NCBI RefSeq assembly: GCF_014192335.1
Contig: NZ_JACHXU010000025.1
Span: forward strand, 62,001 to 126,000
DNA: 64,000 bases
Direction of reading: 5' to 3'
Source of the DNA: Aporhodopirellula rubra
GTDB taxonomy: Bacteria > Planctomycetota > Planctomycetia > Pirellulales > Pirellulaceae
In this document: in pieces, positions 57,336-64,000 of the stretch
Layout: the number at the start of each line of letters is the position of its first letter
Numbering within the stretch: position 1 is the stretch's first letter
Notes under the pieces: generated by a model
The model's input: the letters and a program-made list of their open reading frames with translations, nothing else
What the model was told of the DNA's origin: nothing
Database searches by the model: none
Made by a program: the position numbers and the translations under genes

Positions 57336-58495
57336 GATGATTTCGTTTCAGACGTGCTTTCTGGTTCGGGGTCGAAGAAATGCCTGAGCTTGTCGAGAAA
57401 GGAGGTTCGTTCGGGTAACACGGCCTCGTGGTCGAGGTCGGCGAGTTGCCGCAGGAGTTTTTCTTGTTCTGCGTTGAGTTTCTTTGGGACTTCGATGAAT
57501 ACCTGGACGAGCAGATCGCCGTTACGGCCGCTGCGGTGATCCACGATTCCCTGGCCACGTACGGTGAACACGTCGCCGCTCTGCGTTCCGGCGGGGACGG
57601 TGAGTTGGTGCGGGCCGTTGAGGGTTGGTACTTCAATTTCCGCGCCAAGAGCGGCTTGTGCGTAGGAAATCGGCAACTGCAAAATCAGATGTTTGCCGTC
57701 GCGTTTGAACAGGTTGTGAGGTTTGACTGCGATAAAGCAGTAGCAATCACCGGCCGGTCCGCCGTCGGGGCTCGGTTCGCCTTCGCCCTGCAGTCGGACC
57801 CGCATGCCGTCATCGACGCCGGCGGGGATTTCTACATTCAGTTCGGCTCGTTCGTTTTGCAAACCGGTGCCACGGCACTCGCCGCAGGGTTGGCTGATTT
57901 GTTTGCCGGCGCCTTGGCACGTCGGGCAGGTTGTTTGAACGCGGAGGATGCCCGCGGACTGGATGACCTGGCCTTGGCCGCCGCACATGGTGCAGGTGAC
58001 CGGTTCGCTGCCGGGGGCTGCGCCGCTGCCGGAGCAGGTTTCGCAGGCGACCCGTCGCCGGAACGCGATGTCCTTGTGGCAACCGCGTGCGGCTTCCTCG
58101 AGCGTGAGCGTAACGTCGCAGCGGATATCGGCTCCACGCCGAACGCGTCGTCGACCGCCACCGCCTCGCCGCGATCCGCCACCGAAGAAGTCACCAAAAC
58201 CGCCTCCACCGAACAGATCGCCGAACGCTTCGAAGATATCTTCGACGTCGTTGTATTGATGGGTTGCACCTTCCACGCCGGCATGGCCGTATTGGTCGTA
58301 GCGAGCCCGTTTGTTCTGGTCGCTGAGTACCTCGTAGGCCTCGGTCGCTTCCTTGAACAACGCGACAGCGCTTTCGTCCTTATTAGTATCCGGGTGATAC
58401 TTAATTGCCAGTTTGCGGTAGGCACGGTCGATCTGTTGCTTGGTCGAAGATCGCTCGACGTTGAGGATTTCGTAGTAACAAGTCTTGGTTGCCAT
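57332..58495 (-). CDS. dnaJ: Chaperone DnaJ
   Basis: 387 residues, co-chaperone of DnaK. J domain at 1-70 with HPD in KYHPDTNKDES. A Gly/Phe-rich region with repeats of GGG follows, then the zinc domain with four CxxCxGxG units (CETCSGSG, CTMCGGQG, CPTCQGAG, CGECRGTG) and the C-terminal substrate-binding domain. It is full length. A 13-bp GC hairpin lies at 58529-58559 between groEL1 and this start, and the stop overlaps grpE. Confidence 0.96.
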   Translation of the reverse strand: MATKTCYYEILNVERSSTKQQIDRAYRKLAIKYHPDTNKDESAVALFKEATEAYEVLSDQNKRARYDQYGHAGVEGATHQYNDVEDIFEAFGDLFGGGGFGDFFGGGSRRGGGGRRRVRRGADIRCDVTLTLEEAARGCHKDIAFRRRVACETCSGSGAAPGSEPVTCTMCGGQGQVIQSAGILRVQTTCPTCQGAGKQISQPCGECRGTGLQNERAELNVEIPAGVDDGMRVRLQGEGEPSPDGGPAGDCYCFIAVKPHNLFKRDGKHLILQLPISYAQAALGAEIEVPTLNGPHQLTVPAGTQSGDVFTVRGQGIVDHRSGRNGDLLVQVFIEVPKKLNAEQEKLLRQLADLDHEAVLPERTSFLDKLRHFFDPEPESTSETKSS

Positions 58496-58528
58496 GAAAC
58501 CGAATTAGTTAGAAGAGTCGTAATCGAA

Positions 58529-58559
58529 ACGGGCCGTTCGCCGATAGCGAACGGCCCGT
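58529..58559 (-). terminator. Strong GC hairpin between groEL and dnaJ
   Basis: ACGGGCCGTTCGC (58529-58541) pairs perfectly with GCGAACGGCCCGT (58547-58559) around a 5-base loop. On the minus strand it is followed by only TTTCGATTA, so it is a weak terminator or an attenuator that would lower transcription from groEL into dnaJ. Confidence 0.65.
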
Positions 58560-58667
58560 CGTTGGGAAAAATGTCGGACGTCGGATTAATCCGTCTCACC
58601 TGTTCCCGCCTCACCTTCTCCGGAGATCGGTGAAGCGAAACGCGTAAGGCGACCGTCCGATGTCGGA

Positions 58668-60290
58668 CTAGTTGACCACGCCTTCGACGGGGCGTTTGTC
58701 CTTGTCTTCTTGCTCGAAGTTCGTCACGAGAGCTTCAGTCGTGAGCAACAATCCGGCGATGCTGCTGGCGTTGATCAATGCGGTGCGGACAACCTTCACG
58801 GGGTCGATGACGCCCGCTTTGATCATGTCGGTGTATTCGCCGGTGTGGGCGTTGTAACCGATTTTCGCGTTGTTCTTTTGCAAGACTTCGTCAACGACAA
58901 CGCTGCCGTCGATGCCACCGTTGTCAGCGATCTGACGCATGGGAGCGTCGAGTGCACCGAGCACGATGTTGACGCCGACCTTCTCGTCGCCTTTGGCTTT
59001 CTTGAGTGCCGCTTCGACTGCTTCGCGGCAGTAAACCAGAGCCACACCACCGCCAGGAAGGATGCCTTCTTCAACGGCCGCACGGGTTGCGTGAAGGGCG
59101 TCTTCCAACCGAGCCTTGGTTTGCTTCATCTCGGCTTCGGTTTCGGCACCGACGCTGATCACGGCAACACCACCGGCGAGTTTGGCAAGGCGTTCTTGGT
59201 ACTTTTCCTTGTCGTAATCGCTGTCGGTTTGCTCGATTTGGGCACGGATTTGACCGACGCGTTTGTCGATGTCTTCCCGTTTGCCGGCACCTTCGACGAT
59301 GGTCGTGTGACCCTTGTCGACGGTGACCTTCTTGGCCCGGCCGAGTTGTTCGAGGGTGACGTTCTCGAGTTGGATGCCGAGGTCATCGCTGATCAGCGTA
59401 CCGCCGGTCAAGGTTGCGATGTCGCCGAGCATGGCTTTGCGGCGATCGCCGAAGCCAGGAGCTTTGACGGCACAAACGTTGAGCGTACCGCGAAGTTTGT
59501 TGACGACGAGCAGAGTGAGTGCTTCGGCGTCGACGTCTTCTGCGATGATCAACAATGGTTGACCGGTTTGCGCTGCTTTTTCGAGCAACGGCACGAGGTC
59601 ACGGATGTTGCTGATCTTCTTCTCGTACAACAACACCAACGCGTTCTCGAGGTTGGCTTCCATCGAGCCTGGATCGTTGATGAAGTAAGGCGAGATGTAG
59701 CCTTTGTCGAACTGCATGCCGTCGACGTACTCGACTTCCATGCTGCGGCTCTTGCCTTCTTCGACGGTGATCACGCCGTCTTTACCAACACGCTCGAGGG
59801 CGTCGGCGAGAAGGTTACCGATTTCGTTGTCGTTGTTGGCCGAGATCGCACCGACTTGAGCGACTTCTTCTTTGCCGCTGACCGGACGTCCCATTTCGAC
59901 GAGTTGAGCACAGGCGGCGTCAACAGCCTTTTCGATACCGCGACGGATTGCGGTCGGGTTGCTGCCAGCGACGATGTTCCGCAGACCTTCCTTGAAGATC
60001 GCACGGGCCATCACGGTCGCCGTGGTGGTGCCGTCACCGGCGAGGTCGCTCGTCTTTTGAGCGACTTCGATGACGAGTTTCGCACCCATGTTTTCGAACC
60101 GGTCTTCCAGTTCGATTTCCTTGGCGACGGTGACACCGTCTTTGGTGACGGTCGGTCCGCCGAAGGATTTATCGATGATCACGTTGCGACCGGTCGGTCC
60201 CATCGTGACCGCAACGGCGTTGGCGAGTTTGTCCACACCGGCCAGCATGCGGGTCCGAGCGTGGTCCTCAAATAGCAACTGTTTTGCCAT
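58668..60290 (-). CDS. groEL: Chaperonin GroEL, copy without GGM tail
   Basis: 540 residues, 60-kDa chaperonin subunit. Canonical motifs: [31 protein letters not shown] for ATP binding, and [14 protein letters not shown]. The C-terminus ends in [11 protein letters not shown] and lacks the usual Gly-Gly-Met tail, which may mark a specialised substrate set. ATG 60290 has AGGAAT upstream. It follows groES by 51 bp, so groES-groEL forms one pair; a second groEL lies on the other side of groES. Confidence 0.96.
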   Translation of the reverse strand: MAKQLLFEDHARTRMLAGVDKLANAVAVTMGPTGRNVIIDKSFGGPTVTKDGVTVAKEIELEDRFENMGAKLVIEVAQKTSDLAGDGTTTATVMARAIFKEGLRNIVAGSNPTAIRRGIEKAVDAACAQLVEMGRPVSGKEEVAQVGAISANNDNEIGNLLADALERVGKDGVITVEEGKSRSMEVEYVDGMQFDKGYISPYFINDPGSMEANLENALVLLYEKKISNIRDLVPLLEKAAQTGQPLLIIAEDVDAEALTLLVVNKLRGTLNVCAVKAPGFGDRRKAMLGDIATLTGGTLISDDLGIQLENVTLEQLGRAKKVTVDKGHTTIVEGAGKREDIDKRVGQIRAQIEQTDSDYDKEKYQERLAKLAGGVAVISVGAETEAEMKQTKARLEDALHATRAAVEEGILPGGGVALVYCREAVEAALKKAKGDEKVGVNIVLGALDAPMRQIADNGGIDGSVVVDEVLQKNNAKIGYNAHTGEYTDMIKAGVIDPVKVVRTALINASSIAGLLLTTEALVTNFEQEDKDKRPVEGVVN

Positions 60291-60341
60291 GACTGAGATT
60301 CCTAAGTGAATGAATGAAATGAAGCGAGAGAAACGAACGTG

Positions 60342-60647
60342 TTAGCCAATCTTGGCCAAAATGTCGCTCTCACGAAGGATCTTCATCTCTTCGCCGTCGA
60401 CTTCGATTTCGCTTCCGCCGTACTTGCCGTAGATCACGACGTCGCCAACCGAAACGCTGAGTTCACCGCGGTTGCCGCTATCGAGCAATTTGCCGGGGCC
60501 GACTGCGACGACGGTTCCACGTTGTGGCTTTTCACGAGCCGAGTCGGGGAGCACGATTCCGCCTGCGGTGGTTTCTTCGGCTTCGTTAGGTTGAACGATG
60601 ACACGGTCGTCGAGTGGGCGAAGGCTGATAGTTTTGGTCGCTGCCAT
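60342..60647 (-). CDS. groES: Co-chaperonin GroES
   Basis: 101 residues. The mobile loop (NEAEETTAGGIVLPDSAREK) and the typical start LRPLDDRVIVQP and RGTVVAVGPGK show a standard 10-kDa GroES that caps GroEL rings. ATG 60647 follows AGGAA. It lies between two groEL genes; two hairpins (60692-60711, 60733-60754) separate it from the upstream groEL, so it may be expressed mainly with the downstream copy. Confidence 0.96.
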   Translation of the reverse strand: MAATKTISLRPLDDRVIVQPNEAEETTAGGIVLPDSAREKPQRGTVVAVGPGKLLDSGNRGELSVSVGDVVIYGKYGGSEIEVDGEEMKILRESDILAKIG

Positions 60648-60691
60648 GGGGGAAGTTCCTAAATTGAAATTGAGTTAATTGTGTTTGTGCC

Positions 60692-60711
60692 CACCGTCAC
60701 CAAACGGTGGA
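60692..60711. repeat. CCACCGT hairpin repeat, copy 2
   Basis: CCACCGT (60692-60698) pairs with ACGGTGG (60705-60711), 6-base loop. It shares its stem and the CACC loop start with the hairpin at 49525-49544. It lies in the leader of groES. Confidence 0.6.
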
Positions 60712-60732
60712 GCGAATTGGTTGTGGGGGAAA

Positions 60733-60754
60733 CCACGCTCGCGAACGAGCGTGG
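60733..60754 (-). terminator. Hairpin after the GGM-tail groEL
   Basis: CCACGCTCG (60733-60741) pairs with CGAGCGTGG (60746-60754) around a 4-base loop. Read on the minus strand the loop is TTCG and three T follow, so it may be a terminator or processing site between groEL and groES. Confidence 0.55.
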
Positions 60755-60822
60755 CTAAGTTGGTCTCGGAATTGGGATTCCGGGGGCGTGCAACGCTCGA
60801 GTGGAGTGAAGCAACGAACGAC

Positions 60823-62784
<1,962 letters not shown>

Positions 62785-62793
62785 TCACCTCCC

Positions 62794-62949
62794 ATGAGCA
62801 ATCGGCGTACCGGACGTGAGTTCTGTTTTGTAAGTCACTTGCTGGCAATGGTTTGCGTGTTTGGGTGTGGTCCCGTTCGAGGGGGGCTCCCGTCGCGACG
62901 TGTCACGCTGGCAGTGAGCCGATTCGGGAACGCTCCCGGTGAGCGGTAA
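62794..62949 (+). CDS. Possible 51-residue lipoprotein-like small gene
   Basis: The frame reads a basic start (MSNRRTGREF), a hydrophobic core (FVSHLLAMVCVFG) and a Cys in the lipobox-like VFGCGP, then about 25 residues. This is the form of a small bacterial lipoprotein. Against it, no ribosome site is visible (the bases before ATG are CACCTCCC) and the frame could be chance. Listed because an orphan terminator follows on the same strand. Confidence 0.25.
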   Translation: MSNRRTGREFCFVSHLLAMVCVFGCGPVRGGLPSRRVTLAVSRFGNAPGER

Positions 62950-63104
62950 GGGGGCCCGTTTAGGTCTCGCTCGGAGTTCCATCGGCTGTCCCGAATGCGG
63001 TGTCGCATCGGTCGGCGACAGTGACCTAACGAGATTAGAGCACGGTCTTGAGTGGGGTCGGCAGCGAAGGAGGGTTGAGATCGCGGCCCGGCCGATTAGA
63101 GAGA

Positions 63105-63132
63105 CGGCCTATCGAGGAGATAGGCCGCTTTT
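63105..63132 (+). terminator. Orphan Rho-independent terminator (plus strand)
   Basis: CGGCCTATC (63105-63113) pairs perfectly with GATAGGCCG (63119-63127) around GAGGA, followed by CTTTT. No annotated plus-strand gene ends here, so it implies an unannotated transcript (small RNA or small gene) to its left. Confidence 0.65.
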
Positions 63133-63217
63133 AAAGCATTTCTGTCTGCGTTCTAGCTGCCGTCGCCAAACGCAGGGCCAAATGTTGGGTGGCACCGTTC
63201 GTCCTGCACCGACAGCC

Positions 63218-64000
63218 TCAAGTAAAGCAGGCTGATGCCGCCGCCTGACCTGAATAGTGATGCTTGCCACATCGCTCAGCATCCTGACGCATCGCTGCCG
63301 GAGAACCCACGCAGATCGATTTCCCAAAATATCTCTGCCACTCCCATACCAAATCACGCCACATCGACGCGTCGATCCCGATCTGGCTCAGCGTCGTTGC
63401 GAGCGATTTTGGAAGCTTCTCCGACGCTTCGGCAATGCCCTGTTTTGCAGTCCAACGGAGCAACCGAAGATAGTCACGGATCGACACATGCAGAAACCCC
63501 TTGTCGCTCGCTCGCAAGCCATCACGATTCAATTCTGCGTCAGTGGACAGCTTTTCCGGCGATAGCGTCAAAGGCGCCAGCCAAGCATCACGGCGAATTC
63601 GCTTCCCCGTTGGATTCCGCTTCTTAGCCTTCTGCTTTGCGCGAAGCTCATCGACAGGCGTCTCACGAATTTGCTTTGCCGCCTCTTCGGTAGGAACTGC
63701 CTTGAGATCGAACGCAGCTGAGTCAATCTGCTTCCCGTGACCGGCTTGGATACGATCGAACGCCGAGGTGTGCGGCGCCTTCTCGGGATCCGACGCCATC
63801 GCCGCACGCACCGGGTTCAAGTCGACGTACATGCTACACGCGAGCAATCCCGCCTCATCAACAATTCGTTGGGCCTTGAAGCGCCCCTCCCAAAACCGAC
63901 CGGTGCATTCATCTTGTTTGTTGGCCATCCGAGAAATCGGTTCCGCCAACGACCGCATGAACCAAGAAATATCTGACATTCGCTGACGAATCTCCGCGAT
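63218..64000 (-). CDS. IS200-like/REP-associated tyrosine transposase, C-terminal part (runs off right edge)
   Basis: 260 codons from the window edge to the stop; the frame is open past 64000, so the N-terminal HUH nuclease half lies outside. The visible part has DISWFMRSLAEPISRMANKQ, GRFWEGRFKAQRIVDEAGLL and MYVDLNPVRAAMA, typical of Y1-transposase-fold proteins common in planctomycetes, with a family-specific C-terminal extension of about 170 residues. These are domesticated or REP-associated single-strand transposases. An internal ATG at 63979 is unlikely to be the start, because the reading frame stays family-like through IAEIRQR upstream. Confidence 0.8.
   Translation of the reverse strand: MAEIRQRMSDISWFMRSLAEPISRMANKQDECTGRFWEGRFKAQRIVDEAGLLACSMYVDLNPVRAAMASDPEKAPHTSAFDRIQAGHGKQIDSAAFDLKAVPTEEAAKQIRETPVDELRAKQKAKKRNPTGKRIRRDAWLAPLTLSPEKLSTDAELNRDGLRASDKGFLHVSIRDYLRLLRWTAKQGIAEASEKLPKSLATTLSQIGIDASMWRDLVWEWQRYFGKSICVGSPAAMRQDAERCGKHHYSGQAAASACFT

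Noticed and set aside
58710..60275. 521-codon plus-strand open frame opposite groEL
   Set aside because: It is the antisense shadow of a highly expressed chaperonin gene with strong codon bias. It has odd composition (rich in Val, Asp, Phe), no ribosome site and no family resemblance. The same holds for 61189-62604 and 57428-58633.

Overview
The window looks like chromosomal DNA of a marine planctomycete of the Rhodopirellula/Pirellulaceae type. The evidence is three exported formylglycine-type sulfatases, exported GH2, GH43-like and PL9-like carbohydrate enzymes, a DUF1569 protein, many long spacers, start codons that often need trimming, and a groEL-groES-groEL-dnaJ-grpE cluster as I recall it from Rhodopirellula. 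The assignment is inferred from gene content and was not tested by search. About 48 protein genes are supported. I see no rRNA, tRNA, CRISPR array or prophage. A partial IS200-like (Y1) transposase runs off the right edge and a partial DUF1569 gene off the left.

Layout. 1-2.2 kb: a medium-chain reductase coupled to the DUF1569 gene, divergent from a TetR regulator, with two dyad operators between them. 2.3-6.4 kb: an AhpD-like, NTF2-like and alpha/beta-hydrolase cluster, divergent from a GAF-AAA+-Fis sigma54 activator. The spacer holds a sigma54 promoter and three tandem activator sites. 6.5-8 kb: a Tat-type unknown and an ArsC-like protein. 8.2-12.4 kb: divergent GH2 and PL9-like genes. 12.9-15.3 kb: an exported KatG with a clear terminator. 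15.5-22.2 kb: a membrane protein, an MFS carrier, an M14 peptidase, a Gfo/Idh oxidoreductase and an Rrf2 regulator. 22.4-25.9 kb: a mono-haem (CXXCH) protein, a glycosyltransferase with a small overlapping membrane gene, and a beta-propeller protein. 26-30.6 kb: a hybrid histidine kinase with two receivers and Hpt, followed 3 bp later by a receiver-Ser/Thr-kinase fusion. 30.7-33.4 kb: a ZIP transporter and sulfatase 1.

33.4-41.9 kb: a minus-strand fatty-acid operon in the order acyl-CoA ligase, thiolase, hydratase/dehydrogenase, acyl-CoA dehydrogenase, patatin lipase. Together these would release, activate and beta-oxidise fatty acids. 42.5-48 kb: an alpha/beta hydrolase, a ModABC-type transporter, a small membrane protein, and a membrane-anchored DNase-I-fold protein that has lost every catalytic residue. 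48.2-49.5 kb: the 2-oxoglutarate dehydrogenase E2 subunit. 49.9-55 kb: a GH43-like protein with sulfatase 2, convergent with sulfatase 3, which carries a Big_2 domain. 55.4-56.2 kb: a DUF4405 cytochrome-b-like protein. 56.3-62.5 kb: the chaperone cluster. 62.5-64 kb: a spacer with an orphan terminator, then the transposase.

The strongest candidates for new biology are the two-component to Ser/Thr-kinase relay (26.0-30.6 kb), the compact sigma54 stress module (3.4-6.4 kb), and the pseudo-nuclease at 46.7-47.9 kb.
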